Shown: positions 18,201-28,001, counted from the first letter of the stretch. The stretch is 64,000 bases of DNA from Kordiimonas pumila (GCF_015240255.1 NZ_CP061205.1:2625501-2689500), one strand, 5' to 3'. The notes: generated by a model not told the origin, from the letters alone. Numbers and translations: made by a program.

Positions 18201-18340
18201 ATACCTACGATTGGTGGGTCAACATCTGGTAACTCGCGCACTGATAAATCAGAGAATGATATCAACCCAAAGGCAACAAGCAATAAACTAATAACTGTAG
18301 CAAATACCGGACGTTTAACTGATATATCTGATAAAATCAT
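15233..18340 (-). CDS. RND efflux transporter permease (HAE1 type)
   Basis: A 1,035-residue proton-driven inner membrane pump of the AcrB/MexB class, with two repeats of a transmembrane block and a large periplasmic loop. The membrane-embedded acids D401 and D402 (VVDDAIVVLEN) and the opposing lysine K919 (LAAKNGIL) of the proton relay are present. The start MILSDISVKRPVFA and the PGANAAIVETRITQIIE segment are typical. It overlaps its adaptor gene by ATGA. No outer membrane TolC-like gene is adjacent, so it probably uses a channel encoded elsewhere. Substrates are unknown. Confidence 0.95.
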   Translation of the reverse strand: MILSDISVKRPVFATVISLLLVAFGLISFSDLSVRELPDVDPPIVGIKTNYPGANAAIVETRITQIIESAIAGVAGIKTIQSSSEDGESNISVEFELERDIDSAANDIRDRVSRVLNNLPEESEPPEVSKADNDTEAIIWFNLTSPSMDILQLTDYADRNIVDRLSVVDGVSNIKIGGRQRYALRIHLDRQAMAARQITVIDVENALRQENVELPAGKVESIQRDTIVRLNREYEKPEDFKTLVIRDGGQGDLVRLSDIATIEMGSERDKRFFHVNGVTAIGLGIVKQSTANTLSVANGAKEEVERILVNLPENMSLEVAFDSSIFIEEAISEVYVTLGIAMGLVILVLYMFLGNIRTVLVPAVTVPICIIASFLVLSLMGVSINLITLLGLVMSIGLVVDDAIVVLENISRRVDLGEPGLIAAYRGSRQVGFAVIATTLVLIGVFVPIVFLPGNIGLLFGELAITMSAAVGFSSLIALTLTPMLCSKLVRRRNKKTKFSHFLDRSFKRLEASYGVAIESCLNNKALVILAFCTCFALIAGLMPRIPNELAPAEDRSNIMFRIKAPEGSSYQFLEEQAYLVEEQLLPYVKKGDEIDRLLIRVDTGGGFGFVTLVPWGERERSAEEILNEVRPKLMQNVTGMNVIPFIPKGLSSRSGGGEDFNIVIGGSTYEELSRYKQVILEQIADYPGLLNVDTDLEENQPQYSVKIDRPRAADMGVSIQSIGSTLETMMGGRKVTTFVRTGEEYDVILQAQISDRRQPLDMENIHVKSSRTGELIPLSNLVRVDAVSGAAELNRYNRVRALTISGVVAPGYSMGEVTDYMENTIREALPDVISVDYKGATLEFKEAGSDIYFVFVMALLIVFLVLAAQFESFIHPFIIMLTVPLAVLGGLVGLYLSGSSMNIYSQLGLIMLIGLAAKNGILIVEFANQKRDEGMVIRDALIDGAKTRLRPIMMTGLSTAMGAVPLMVAAGAGSASRQTIGVVVFSGVIVATFFTLFIVPVFYDLLAKYTKAPSHVADQLDEIERKEKAGIPAE

Positions 18341-19416
18341 GATTTATCACCATTTATCGGTGCACGCTTTTGCTCAACTTCGCGTACTGGTTGCCCTATA
18401 CGGCCCAAACGAAATGCTCCTTGAACCACCACTTTGTCACCTGCCGTTACACCACTGGTAATTTCAACATAGCCAGGCCGCCGGATACCTGTTGTTACTT
18501 CCCTACGTACAGCAATGCCATCTTCAATAACAAAAACATAATTCTTGTTATTCGCAGGAACTATTCCTTCTTCACTAATAGACAGCGCGTTCCAGCTTCT
18601 ACTTGTCACCTCAACCATCATCAACATACCTGGGCGGAGGGTATGTTGACTATTGTCAATTTCAGCACGAACCAAAACGGAACGCGTAGCGGGGTCTATT
18701 CTGCTATCGACTGTTTTAACAATGCCCTTAAATATTTTGCCAGGATAGGCCTCAACTGTGGCCTCAACACTCTGCCCTGAAGCCAATGTAGCCACAAAAC
18801 GCTCGGGCACATAAAAATCAAGCTTAATAGTATCTATCGCATCAATTGTTGTAATTTTAGTGCTGGTAGAAAGATAACTACCTTCACTTACCTCCCTTAA
18901 ACCTAAAAGGCCATCAAACGGAGCTGTAATATAGAGGTCATCTAAGCGTGCTTTTGCGGCAGCAACACGGTAACGAGCCTCTTGAAGGCCCCTTTTTTCG
19001 GAATCAAGTGTTGCGTTAGATGCATTACCAGTTTTCACCAAATCATTAATGCGGTCATACTGCTTTTCTGCCTGACGCAAATTGGCATCAGCCTCCTGAA
19101 ACTGTGCCTCCTCCTCAGCACTCTCAAGCTGAACTAACAAGTCTCCCTTTTTAACAATATCACCGTCCTGAAAATGAACCGACACAATAACGTCTGCAAC
19201 AGTAGAGGTAAGTGTGACAGATTCGTCAGCTTTTGCCGTTCCTATCGCCTGCACAATATCAGAAAAGCTTCGCTCTGAGGCATGTTCCGTTACAACACTA
19301 ACGGGCCGCACCTTATCTCCTTCATCATCTTTTTTTACATCCGTCAGCAATAGCCAAGCCGAGGCTCCAGCCAATGTCAAAAATATAATACTAAAAACCA
19401 CTCTTCCTGAATTCAC
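18337..19416 (-). CDS. RND efflux periplasmic adaptor (membrane fusion protein)
   Basis: A 359-residue adaptor linking the RND pump to an outer membrane channel. An N-terminal membrane anchor (about residues 7-25) is followed by the lipoyl-like half motif (VHFQDGDIVKKGDLLVQLES). A coiled-coil hairpin with heptads spans about 92-145, then the second half motif (ITAPFDGLLGLREVSEGSYL) and beta-barrel domains. It is the first gene of the two-gene pump operon and is divergent from the indolepyruvate oxidoreductase gene. No local regulator accompanies the pump. Confidence 0.94.
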   Translation of the reverse strand: MNSGRVVFSIIFLTLAGASAWLLLTDVKKDDEGDKVRPVSVVTEHASERSFSDIVQAIGTAKADESVTLTSTVADVIVSVHFQDGDIVKKGDLLVQLESAEEEAQFQEADANLRQAEKQYDRINDLVKTGNASNATLDSEKRGLQEARYRVAAAKARLDDLYITAPFDGLLGLREVSEGSYLSTSTKITTIDAIDTIKLDFYVPERFVATLASGQSVEATVEAYPGKIFKGIVKTVDSRIDPATRSVLVRAEIDNSQHTLRPGMLMMVEVTSRSWNALSISEEGIVPANNKNYVFVIEDGIAVRREVTTGIRRPGYVEITSGVTAGDKVVVQGAFRLGRIGQPVREVEQKRAPINGDKS

Positions 19417-19777
19417 TCTGTTACCTCGCTATATTTTTATTTATTGCAGAAACCATTGCCCCAGTATCCAAGATATTCTGCCGTATAAAACTCATCTGCC
19501 ACAAAATATTGCCATAATCCAGCAAGAGACTGTCACTACACAATAATTTGAGGGAAATCACACTTTAACTTTAGTCTATACTAGCAATACGATCCCCGTT
19601 AACTTTACCCTTTGTATAAAATATAACCTGACAAATAGCTGATCGTTTTAGGTGTGCCCTTTATCCGAAAAAAGTGTTACACATATGAGAACAGATAGGC
19701 TGGATAAACTAGTGTATCTTACCTCATATTATCAGCCCTGAGCTGATAAACTTATACAGATGAGGCAGACAAATCTT
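19417..19777. other. divergent intergenic region with an inverted repeat
   Basis: A 361-base AT-rich gap between the pump operon and the indolepyruvate oxidoreductase gene, holding both promoters. The clearest element is TTATCAG...CTGATAA (19729-19749, seven-base arms, seven-base spacer), 29 bases before the oxidoreductase start; it could be an operator or a leader hairpin. No gene or structured RNA was recognised. Confidence 0.4.
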
Positions 19778-22700
19778 ATGACAAAAAAAATCTCCCTTAC
19801 TGACCGTTATACCTTAAAAGAAGGTCACACCTTCATGAATGGTATTCACGCCCTTGTCAGACTGCCTATCGTGCAAAAATGGCGCGATGAAAAAGACGGT
19901 TTAAACACGGCAGGGTTTATCTCAGGTTATAGAGGATCCCCTCTTGGGGTGTATGATCTCGAATTATATAAACAACGCAAATTACTTGAAAAAAACAGTA
20001 TAAAATTTGAGCCCGGATTAAACGAGGATCTCGCAGCAACCGCTGTCTGGGGCACACAAATGCTGGAAATCAACAAAAAAGACGCCTTATATGATGGTGT
20101 TTTTGGGATATGGTACGGCAAGAACCCCGGCCTTGATCGTTCAATGGATGTAGTGAAGCACGGCAACGCTGCTGGCACTAGTCCACATGGTGGTGTTCTA
20201 TGTATTGCAGGCGATGATCACGGCGCTAAATCGTCCACTATCCCTCATCAATCCGATCACAATTTTATGGCTGCTTTTATGCCAGAACTATACCCGGCTT
20301 CGGTGCAAGAGTTTGTTGAATACGGCTTGCTCGGTATTGCCATGAGCAGGTATTCCGGCACGTGGGTCGGCTTCAAGGCAACAGGTGAGACAGTAGAAAC
20401 AACCTGCACTGTTGACCTGTCCTGTGAACAACGCGAAATTATCATTCCAACCGATTTTGAAATGCCTGAAGGAGGCCTTAATATTAGATGGCCTGATGTC
20501 TGGCGTGAACAGGATTGGCGGTTACAGCGCTATAAAGGTTTTGCGGCTCAGGCATTTGCACGTGCCAACAAAATTGATCAAATAATTTGGGATTGCCCTA
20601 AACCAAAGTTCGGAATCATTACATCCGGCAAATCATATCAGGATGTCAGGCAAGCACTTTATGAACTGGGCATCACTCGGGAGGTTGCAACGGAGATAGG
20701 CTTGCGTCTCTATAAAGTCGGTATGCCATGGCCTCTTGAGCCACAAGGCGTACGCCGTTTTTGTGAAGGGCTTGATGAAGTTCTTGTTGTTGAAGAAAAG
20801 CGGGAAATGATAGAACACCAACTAAGGTGGCAACTTTATAATTGGAAACCAAATGTCAGGCCAACAGTAGTTGGTAAACATGACGAAAATGATGAATGGT
20901 TACTCCCTCCTGAAAACGAGCTTGATGTCGGTATGATTGCTCAGGCTATCGCTGCACGCATGGCTAAACTATATCAAAATGCTGATATACAGAAAAAACT
21001 CGATTATTTTTCGAACCGCAAACGCGCATCCATTGGCTACACGCCCGCCATTAACCGTGTACCATATTTTTGTTCAGGCTGCCCTCATAACAGCTCAACA
21101 AAGGTACCCGAAGGTAGCCGGGCAACAGCAGGCATTGGCTGCCACATTATGGCAATGAACATGGACCGCTCAACCGAAACATACACTCATATGGGCGGCG
21201 AAGGCGTGCCGTGGGTCGGTCAAGCGCCTTTCACCAAAGAAAAGCATATATTTGCCAACATGGGCGATGGCACCTACATGCACTCAGGCCTTTTAGCTAT
21301 CAGGCAGGCTGTTATTGCCAACGTCAATATGACATATAAAATTCTCTTTAATGATGCAGTGGCCATGACTGGCGGCCAGCATGTTGAAGGCAACTTAACG
21401 GTGCCACAAATATGTGCGCAGCTAAAAGCCGAAGGTGTAGCAAAGGTTGTAGTGGTCACGGATAAGCCTGCTAATTACACCCTCCTTAACCTTCCCGCAA
21501 AAACAGATATTTATCACCGTGACATGCTGATGCAGGTGCAAAATGAACTGAAAAACACTAAAGGTGTTACAGCCATTATTTATGACCAAACCTGCGCAGC
21601 AGAAAAACGAAGGCGCAGAAAACGTGGCTTGATGCCAGATCCTGACCACCGGATATTTATCAATGATGCCGTGTGTGAAGGGTGCGGCGACTGTAGCGTG
21701 CAATCAAACTGTATTGCAATAGAACCTTTGGAAACTGCCCTTGGGCGCAAACGCAGAATTAACCAGTCCTCATGCAACAAAGATTACAGTTGTATCAAAG
21801 GGTTTTGCCCCTCATTTGTCAGTGTGCGAGGCGGCGCCTCACCACGAAAATCAAAAGCTGGCACTGGTGAGCTTAAGACCCTAGGACTGCCCGATTTACC
21901 ACAGCCCAGTATCCCCGCTTTTGATCCAGTTTATAATGATTATAATATCCTTGTAACCGGGATTGGTGGCACAGGTGTTTTGACCATTGGTAGTATTCTC
22001 GGTATGGCATCATACCTTGATGGTAAAGAAAGCTCTGTACTTGATATGATGGGCCTTGCCCAAAAAGGTGGCTCAGTTTTATCTCACGTCCGGCTATCAT
22101 CAAGCAGTGACAGGTTAAGATCATCCCGTATTGTTACGGGCCGCGCGCATGTTTTATTGGCGTGTGACAGCATTGTAGCTGCAAGCAAAGATGCCGCCAA
22201 TATACTGGATGTAGAAAAAACGTCTGCGGTTATTAATTCCAACCTCACGCCTATTGCCGATTTTGTCAGAAACCAGGATATCGATTTCAAACAAGCTGCT
22301 ATTGAAGGCCAGCTTGATGCTGTTACAAGGCATGACAGCCGCTATAGGGTCCCCGCACAGGAAATAGCAGCCGCTTTAATGGGCGATTCTATTGCGACAA
22401 ACACATTTATGCTTGGCTATGCATGGCAAAAAGGCCTGATCCCCCTCTCTCTTGAATCAATAGAAGAGGCTATACGTTTAAACGGCGTCGCTATCGATAT
22501 TAATTTACGCACCTTGTTTTGGGGCAGAATGACAGCACACGATGAAGCATCCGTTATAAAAATGCTAAAAGGCAGCATCGCCGAACAACCTATTATACCA
22601 CGTACACTAGAAGAAGTTATTGACCATAGAAGCAAGCACCTAACTACCTATCAAAATGCAAAACTGGCTCAAAAATATCAGGCGCTTGTCAGTAATGTCC

Positions 22701-23260
22701 GTGAAGCAGAAGCTGTTTATCATGGGGATACTACCCTTACAAAAGCAGTAGCTATAAATTATGCAAAGTTATTGTCATATAAAGATGAATATGAGGTAGC
22801 CCGCCTCTATAGTGGCAAAGATTTCAAGAGCAAATTAAAAGCCCAATTTCATGGGAAAATGAACATTTCCATCCACATGGCACCACCTATTTTCCCGGGT
22901 AAAGACAAAGCCACAGGCCGCCCACAAAAACGCGAGTTTGGTGCATGGATATTCCCAGCTTTAAATATTTTGTCAAAGTTAAAGGGGCTGCGAGGCACAG
23001 CTTTTGACCCCTTTGGGTATTCCCATGAACGCCGTCAGGAAAGAACCCTAATCGCTGAATATGAAGAAATGATCAACTGGATAGTGGCCAACCTCACAAA
23101 AGAAAAACTCTCTCTTGCCATTGAGCTAGCTGCAACACCAGATATGATACGTGGGTTTGGGCCGGTTAAAGATAGCAATATTCAAAAAGCCGCAGAACAA
23201 AAACAGCGTTTACTAGCTTGTTGGCATTCACCAAATATGGATAAAGCAGCAGCCGAGTAA
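19778..23260 (+). CDS. fused indolepyruvate ferredoxin oxidoreductase
   Basis: A 1,160-residue TPP-dependent 2-oxoacid:acceptor oxidoreductase that would convert aryl (or branched-chain) 2-oxoacids from amino acid transamination to acyl-CoA with reduction of ferredoxin. Order: N-terminal pyrimidine-binding region (FISGYRGSPLGVYD), TPP-binding region (GGEGVPWVGQ ... NMGDGTYMHSG), a cysteine-rich Fe-S segment at about 633-690 (CEGCGDC, SSCNKDYSC), then a gamma domain (TGIGGTGVLTIG ... MGLAQKGGSVLSH) and a long C-terminal domain. This alpha-gamma fused form is common in aerobic proteobacteria. The ATG at 19778 is chosen over 19760 because the GAGG at 19762 can serve it. Confidence 0.92.
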   Translation: MTKKISLTDRYTLKEGHTFMNGIHALVRLPIVQKWRDEKDGLNTAGFISGYRGSPLGVYDLELYKQRKLLEKNSIKFEPGLNEDLAATAVWGTQMLEINKKDALYDGVFGIWYGKNPGLDRSMDVVKHGNAAGTSPHGGVLCIAGDDHGAKSSTIPHQSDHNFMAAFMPELYPASVQEFVEYGLLGIAMSRYSGTWVGFKATGETVETTCTVDLSCEQREIIIPTDFEMPEGGLNIRWPDVWREQDWRLQRYKGFAAQAFARANKIDQIIWDCPKPKFGIITSGKSYQDVRQALYELGITREVATEIGLRLYKVGMPWPLEPQGVRRFCEGLDEVLVVEEKREMIEHQLRWQLYNWKPNVRPTVVGKHDENDEWLLPPENELDVGMIAQAIAARMAKLYQNADIQKKLDYFSNRKRASIGYTPAINRVPYFCSGCPHNSSTKVPEGSRATAGIGCHIMAMNMDRSTETYTHMGGEGVPWVGQAPFTKEKHIFANMGDGTYMHSGLLAIRQAVIANVNMTYKILFNDAVAMTGGQHVEGNLTVPQICAQLKAEGVAKVVVVTDKPANYTLLNLPAKTDIYHRDMLMQVQNELKNTKGVTAIIYDQTCAAEKRRRRKRGLMPDPDHRIFINDAVCEGCGDCSVQSNCIAIEPLETALGRKRRINQSSCNKDYSCIKGFCPSFVSVRGGASPRKSKAGTGELKTLGLPDLPQPSIPAFDPVYNDYNILVTGIGGTGVLTIGSILGMASYLDGKESSVLDMMGLAQKGGSVLSHVRLSSSSDRLRSSRIVTGRAHVLLACDSIVAASKDAANILDVEKTSAVINSNLTPIADFVRNQDIDFKQAAIEGQLDAVTRHDSRYRVPAQEIAAALMGDSIATNTFMLGYAWQKGLIPLSLESIEEAIRLNGVAIDINLRTLFWGRMTAHDEASVIKMLKGSIAEQPIIPRTLEEVIDHRSKHLTTYQNAKLAQKYQALVSNVREAEAVYHGDTTLTKAVAINYAKLLSYKDEYEVARLYSGKDFKSKLKAQFHGKMNISIHMAPPIFPGKDKATGRPQKREFGAWIFPALNILSKLKGLRGTAFDPFGYSHERRQERTLIAEYEEMINWIVANLTKEKLSLAIELAATPDMIRGFGPVKDSNIQKAAEQKQRLLACWHSPNMDKAAAE

Positions 23261-23290
23261 AAAAATGCCCCTCGCTAAAAGCAAGGGGCA
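23259..23290 (-). terminator. intrinsic terminator for alanine dehydrogenase
   Basis: Seven-base arms TGCCCCT / AGGGGCA are followed, on the minus strand, by seven T. It lies about 45 bases past the alanine dehydrogenase stop, abuts the stop of the convergent oxidoreductase gene and may end both transcripts. Confidence 0.8.
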
Positions 23291-23334
23291 GTTTGGAGCT
23301 TGTGGCAGCATAACTGCCGCCACATGAAACAACT

Positions 23335-24453
23335 TTATGCCGCTACAAGCGATTCAGCTGATACATAGGCAAGGTTCTGGTCCCGTGCGACCGCTTCGTA
23401 CGTAACTTTACCTTCACATATATTCAGGCCAGCCAGCAGATGCTTATCGTCTGCAAGGGCTTTCTTCCAGCCTTTGTTGGCAATCGCAACTGCATGACGC
23501 AGAGTGGCGTTATTAAGAGCAAGCGTGGATGTCCGAGCAACACCGCCAGGCATGTTTGCAACACAGTAATGGACAACTTCATCAACAATATATGTTGGAT
23601 TTTCGTGTGTTGTAGCTTTAGATGTTTCAAAGCAACCACCCTGATCAATAGCCACATCAACAAGCACACTACCACGCATCATACGAGAGATCATATCGCG
23701 TGTTACCAATTTAGGCGCAGCAGCGCCCGGTATCAATACAGCGCCTACAACAAGATCAGAAGCAAGGCAGTTTTCCTCTACCGCATCTTGTGTGGAATAC
23801 ACTGTTTTTACAGTGCCTTTAAAAATGTCATCAAGCTGTTGAAGACGGCGAATAGAGCGATCAAGGATTGTAACATCAGCGCCCATACCAACAGCCATAC
23901 GAGCAGCATTTGTGCCCACAACACCGCCGCCGATAACGGTTACTTTTGCTGGTGCAACGCCCGGCACGCCGCCAAGAAGCATACCACGACCCCCTTGGCT
24001 CATTTCAAGTGCATGAGCACCAGCCTGAATAGACATTCTGCCCGCAACTTCAGACATTGGAGCCAATAGAGGCAGACCGCCAAAGTTATCAGTTACAGTT
24101 TCATAGGCAATTGCGACCGCGCCTGATTTAATAAGCGCTTGTGTCTGTTCTGGGTCTGGCGCCAAATGCAGGTATGTATAAAGAATTTGCCCCGGGCGCA
24201 GCATTGCACATTCAACGGCTTGTGGCTCCTTAACTTTTACAATCATGTCTGCTTTGGCAAATATATCTGCAGCAGTTTCAATAATAGTAGCACCTGCGGC
24301 TACATACATTTCATTTGTAAAACCAATTTCAAAGCCGGCGTTGTTTTGAACAATAACGTCATGGCCGTTCACTATCAGCTCTCTCACTGAGGCTGGCGTC
24401 AAACCAACACGATATTCACGGTTTTTAATTTCTTTTGGAACACCAACAAGCAT
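23335..24453 (-). CDS. ald: alanine dehydrogenase
   Basis: Interconverts L-alanine and pyruvate plus ammonia using NAD. The 372-residue length and the start [19 protein letters not shown] are standard. The catalytic pair falls at K75 (VKVKEP) and H96 (YTYLHLAP), the same numbers as in characterised enzymes. The NAD-binding glycine motif is [12 protein letters not shown]. It is divergently transcribed from an Lrp/AsnC regulator with a 17-base inverted repeat between them, the classic arrangement for alanine- or leucine-responsive control of ald. Confidence 0.97.
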   Translation of the reverse strand: MLVGVPKEIKNREYRVGLTPASVRELIVNGHDVIVQNNAGFEIGFTNEMYVAAGATIIETAADIFAKADMIVKVKEPQAVECAMLRPGQILYTYLHLAPDPEQTQALIKSGAVAIAYETVTDNFGGLPLLAPMSEVAGRMSIQAGAHALEMSQGGRGMLLGGVPGVAPAKVTVIGGGVVGTNAARMAVGMGADVTILDRSIRRLQQLDDIFKGTVKTVYSTQDAVEENCLASDLVVGAVLIPGAAAPKLVTRDMISRMMRGSVLVDVAIDQGGCFETSKATTHENPTYIVDEVVHYCVANMPGGVARTSTLALNNATLRHAVAIANKGWKKALADDKHLLAGLNICEGKVTYEAVARDQNLAYVSAESLVAA

Positions 24454-24557
24454 TTCGCTCTCCTGAAAATTATAAGTCTGCCAAACGGGGCAAGCGCACG
24501 CGCATTATAATACAAAATCCTCAGAATTTCCTTGCAAAGACATGTTTTCGTCGATAG

Positions 24558-24574
24558 CCTAAAGCAACTTTAGG
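24558..24574. promoter_or_regulatory. inverted repeat between ald and lrp-type regulator
   Basis: CCTAAAG-CAA-CTTTAGG, a perfect seven-base inverted repeat with three-base spacer, lies 34 bases before the regulator start in the divergent region. Its size fits an Lrp/AsnC-type operator. The assignment to this regulator is inference from position. Confidence 0.55.
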
Positions 24575-24608
24575 CGGAAATTATTCAAAATAACGCAAGA
24601 AAATTCTA

Positions 24609-25097
24609 ATGATTGAATTAGATAAGATTGATCATGCGATCATAGAAGCCCTGCAACTTGACGGTAAGCTCTCTAATGTGGAGCTTGCTCTTAAAGTGGG
24701 ATTATCTGAATCTGCATGCTTACGCCGGGTCAAGGCGCTGCAAGATAAAGGCGTTATCACCCACTATGCTGCCCATGTGGACGCAGGCAAAATTGGGCTT
24801 CCCGGCACGGTGTTTGTGCGCGTATCGCTTGAGCATCAACAGGAAGTAAAACTCGGCTTATTTGAAGCTGCTGTATCAGAAGTTCCAGAAGTTATGGAAT
24901 GCTACCTGATGAGCGGCGATGTAGACTATATGATGCGCGTTGTCGTTAAAGATGCGCCTGATTATGAACGCATCCACAACAAGCTCACCCGGTTACCGGG
25001 TGTCGACCGTGTTCATTCAAGCTTTGCGCTGCGGTCTGTACTGAAACGTACCCGCCTACCCTTGCATGCACCAGAGAAACGAAAACCTAGCCGTTGA
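24609..25097 (+). CDS. Lrp/AsnC-family transcriptional regulator of ald
   Basis: A 162-residue feast/famine regulator. The N-terminal helix-turn-helix (LDKIDHAIIEALQLDGKLSN ... LSESACLRRVKALQDKG, about 4-50) is followed by the RAM ligand-binding domain with the usual glycine- and acid-containing turn (ECYLMSGDVDYMMRVVV). Divergence from ald indicates it senses alanine or a related amino acid and probably activates ald and represses itself. Its stop is three bases from that of the convergent cysteine synthase gene. Confidence 0.9.
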   Translation: MIELDKIDHAIIEALQLDGKLSNVELALKVGLSESACLRRVKALQDKGVITHYAAHVDAGKIGLPGTVFVRVSLEHQQEVKLGLFEAAVSEVPEVMECYLMSGDVDYMMRVVVKDAPDYERIHNKLTRLPGVDRVHSSFALRSVLKRTRLPLHAPEKRKPSR

Positions 25098-25100
25098 GGC

Positions 25101-26099
25101 TTAAAGCCAATCGGGTACAGGCAGGTTTTTACTTTTCAAGAACTCAGGGTTAAAAAGCTTTGACTGGTACCGAAGGCCACTATCACAAAGAAGGGTAACA
25201 ATGGTTTTCCCTGGTCCCATTTTTTTCGCAAGTTGAATAGCACCTGCCAGATTTACACCGGTAGATGAACCAACACACAGGCCCTCTTTCCGCAGCAAAT
25301 CAAAGGCAAGAGGCAAGGCTTCCTCATCCGTAACCTGAAATGCTTCATCAATCGGGGCATCCTCAAGATTAGCTGTAATGCGAGACTGACCAATGCCTTC
25401 CGAGATAGAAGAACCTTCTGATTGTAAGGTGCCTGATGTAAAGTAACTATACATTGATGCTCCCATCGGGTCAGCAAGCCCAATAACAATGTCTCTGTTA
25501 AACTTCTTCAACCCCATTGCTGTACCCACAAGAGAACCGCCAGAACCAACAGATGTAATGAAGGCATCAACTTTACCATTTGTTTGTAGCCATATCTCTA
25601 ATGCAGTGGTTTTAATATGTGCTTCCCTATTGGCAACATTATCAAATTGGTTTGCCCAGATAACACCATGTTTTTCTGTTGCAGCAAGTTCTTCAGCTAA
25701 CCGCTTTGCAACATGCTGGAAATTATTAGGGTTTGAATAAGGCGCGGCAGGAACAAGCTTGAGCGTTGCACCCATAATACGAAGAGTATCAATTTTTTCT
25801 TGCGACTGCGTCTCTGGCATCACAATAAGCGTGCGGTAGCCTTTGGCATTTGCAACAACGGTTAACCCAATACCAGTGTTTCCCGCCGTCCCTTCAACTA
25901 TAAGGCCGCCACCCTCTAGATCACCACGCTTTTCAGCCTCTTCAACAATATTAAGGGCTGGCCTGTCTTTTAATGACCCACCTGGATTGGCATACTCTGC
26001 CTTACCAAGGATTGTACAGCCTGTGAGTTCAGAGGCGTACTTCAACTTGATAAGAGGCGTATTACCGATTGCAGCAATAGCGCCGGTTAAACGAGGCAT
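25101..26099 (-). CDS. cysK: cysteine synthase A-like PLP enzyme
   Basis: Makes cysteine from O-acetylserine and sulfide, or is a close relative. The 332-residue fold-type II protein has its PLP lysine in NPGGSLKDRPAL (K44), the substrate loop EGTAGNTGIG (70-79) and the phosphate loop SVGSGGSLVGT. SLKDR replaces the SVKDR of classical CysK, and the C-terminus (ending KNLPVPDWL) is longer; both occur in an alphaproteobacterial branch annotated as cysteine synthase A. The exact substrate is therefore less certain than the fold. No cysE or transporter is adjacent. Confidence 0.8.
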   Translation of the reverse strand: MPRLTGAIAAIGNTPLIKLKYASELTGCTILGKAEYANPGGSLKDRPALNIVEEAEKRGDLEGGGLIVEGTAGNTGIGLTVVANAKGYRTLIVMPETQSQEKIDTLRIMGATLKLVPAAPYSNPNNFQHVAKRLAEELAATEKHGVIWANQFDNVANREAHIKTTALEIWLQTNGKVDAFITSVGSGGSLVGTAMGLKKFNRDIVIGLADPMGASMYSYFTSGTLQSEGSSISEGIGQSRITANLEDAPIDEAFQVTDEEALPLAFDLLRKEGLCVGSSTGVNLAGAIQLAKKMGPGKTIVTLLCDSGLRYQSKLFNPEFLKSKNLPVPDWL

Positions 26100-26231
26100 A
26101 AGTTTCTCCGTATATTACATGGTCATATAAAAGCGGTTATTCCTAACCTGAACGGAGATATCAACCTAATAATAATTGTCTGGATGACAATGCCAACTTC
26201 TTCATAGCATAGCTCTTCAGGTAGACGACTA

Positions 26232-28001
26232 TTATCCAAGTTCATCCAATAGCAAATCTAATGGATCACTTTCAGGCGCCATTTTAGTTTTCATACTGGG
26301 CTTCGCCTTTATCTCCGTTGTTTTTTGCTGCTCCACAGGTATAGATTCCAGTACAGACATTTCCTCATTAAACTGGTGTATCTCTTTTTTAAGGACCCTA
26401 TTAATAACCGATAATAATTCGCGCTTATTAATAGGTTTTGTCACAACATCATTCATGCCACTAGCACGGAACTTTTCTAACTGCTCGGGGAACGCATCAG
26501 CAGTGCAGCCAATGATAGGCAAGTCAGCCTTATCGTTGTCAATTGCCCTTATCCACTTAGTTGCATCAATGCCACCAAGAACAGGCATATGCACATCCAT
26601 CAGAATAAGGTCATAATGGTCGCTCTCCGCCTTAATACAAGCTTCGGCACCATTTTCTACTGCTTCAATCTCATGCCCTAATTTACCCAGCATATTTGCA
26701 AGAATACGTTGGTTTATAATATTATCATCTGCGACCAGTATCTTGAGAGATTCTGTAGATACTGCCCCCACAGCAGATAATGATTGTGCAAAATTTTTAT
26801 CTTCTGGTAGGTCTGCTTCCGTACCTTCCGTACATGTCAAGGTAAACCAGAAGGTTGCCCCCTCGCCTTCAACACTTTCAACACCAATTTCACCGCCAAG
26901 TAATAGGCATAATTGTTTGGATATGGCTAGCCCCAGCCCCGTCCCACCAAAACGTCTGGTTGTCGAGGCATCCGCCTGTGAAAACTTTTGAAATAGCTTA
27001 TTCTGCGCTTCTTCTGATATACCAATGCCTGTATCTTTAACCGACACTTTAATTTTGTGCTCATTGCCATGCTGCGATACATATTCAGCATGAAGCTTAA
27101 CCCCGCCACTTTCTGTGAATTTAATAGCATTACCCACAAGATTAAACAGCACTTGCCGTAAACGCGTGGGATCAGAAACAATAACAAGCGGAATTTGCGG
27201 GTCAGCATTCCAAGTGACATCAAGGCCTTTTTCTTTAGCTTTTGGCTCCAGAAAGCGCACTGTATCAGCCATAATCCAGCCTAAGCGCGTTGATTGTAGT
27301 TCCAGCTCTACCTTACCCGCTTCAAGTTTTGAAATATCAAGAATATCATTAATAACTTCCAGCAAACTTTGGCCTGATTGTCGAAGTGTCTCTGCAAAAT
27401 AGCGTTGGCTAACATCTAGCCCTGTATCCATCAGCAAATCAATCATGCCTATAACACCGTTAAGGGGCGTTCTTATTTCATGGCTCATGGTCGCAAGAAA
27501 CTCAGACTTGGCAATATTTGCAGTTTCTGCTGCATCACGTGCCTTTGATAATTCATTTGCAAGTTTTGCAAAGGCTTCTCTCTGCTCTTTGAGAATTGCT
27601 TCGTTTCTACGTTTATCTTGCAAAACCTGCTGAAGGTTTTTCTCTAAACCCGTAATCCTGATGTGAAGGGTTTCTGATTCTAAAACAGCATTCCTCACTA
27701 ATTCTGCAGCAGAGATTAAATCAGGCCTATTTCGGAGGGCGCTTTCATCCACTGAAAGTTCATCATCTTGCTTACCTTCAATATGAGCGCGAATTATCTC
27801 TAAAAACATCGCCTCTGGCCTTATCCAGAAATACTTAATAATGAATTGTATTCCAAGACCAACAAGGCCACCAATGACGCCAACAGACAAAACAGGTATG
27901 TAACTGAGTACTGTGGAATGTATATGATAATACATTAACATGGTCGCCAGCATCGTAGCGACAGCAGTTATCCAAGGAATGGTGCTTAGAAAATGTCTCA
28001 T
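26232..28001 (-). CDS. hybrid sensor histidine kinase
   Basis: A 589-residue two-component hybrid kinase. Two membrane helices (about 10-28 and 33-56) with almost no periplasmic loop are followed by a coiled coil (112-165) and the dimerisation/phosphoacceptor box with H174 ([10 protein letters not shown]). The ATPase domain has an N box near 287-291, DTGIGIS, and [10 protein letters not shown] receiver domain (418-540) carries phospho-Asp D469, and a short acidic-tailed C-terminus follows. With no sensory domain outside, it may sense the membrane or a cytosolic cue. No response regulator is next to it, so its output partner is unknown. Confidence 0.9.
   Translation of the reverse strand: MRHFLSTIPWITAVATMLATMLMYYHIHSTVLSYIPVLSVGVIGGLVGLGIQFIIKYFWIRPEAMFLEIIRAHIEGKQDDELSVDESALRNRPDLISAAELVRNAVLESETLHIRITGLEKNLQQVLQDKRRNEAILKEQREAFAKLANELSKARDAAETANIAKSEFLATMSHEIRTPLNGVIGMIDLLMDTGLDVSQRYFAETLRQSGQSLLEVINDILDISKLEAGKVELELQSTRLGWIMADTVRFLEPKAKEKGLDVTWNADPQIPLVIVSDPTRLRQVLFNLVGNAIKFTESGGVKLHAEYVSQHGNEHKIKVSVKDTGIGISEEAQNKLFQKFSQADASTTRRFGGTGLGLAISKQLCLLLGGEIGVESVEGEGATFWFTLTCTEGTEADLPEDKNFAQSLSAVGAVSTESLKILVADDNIINQRILANMLGKLGHEIEAVENGAEACIKAESDHYDLILMDVHMPVLGGIDATKWIRAIDNDKADLPIIGCTADAFPEQLEKFRASGMNDVVTKPINKRELLSVINRVLKKEIHQFNEEMSVLESIPVEQQKTTEIKAKPSMKTKMAPESDPLDLLLDELG

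Noticed and set aside
23440-24069. A 209-codon open frame on the + strand inside ald
   Set aside because: It is fully antisense to a gene with intact alanine dehydrogenase catalytic residues. The translation is low-complexity and matches no family I know, so it is a codon-bias shadow.
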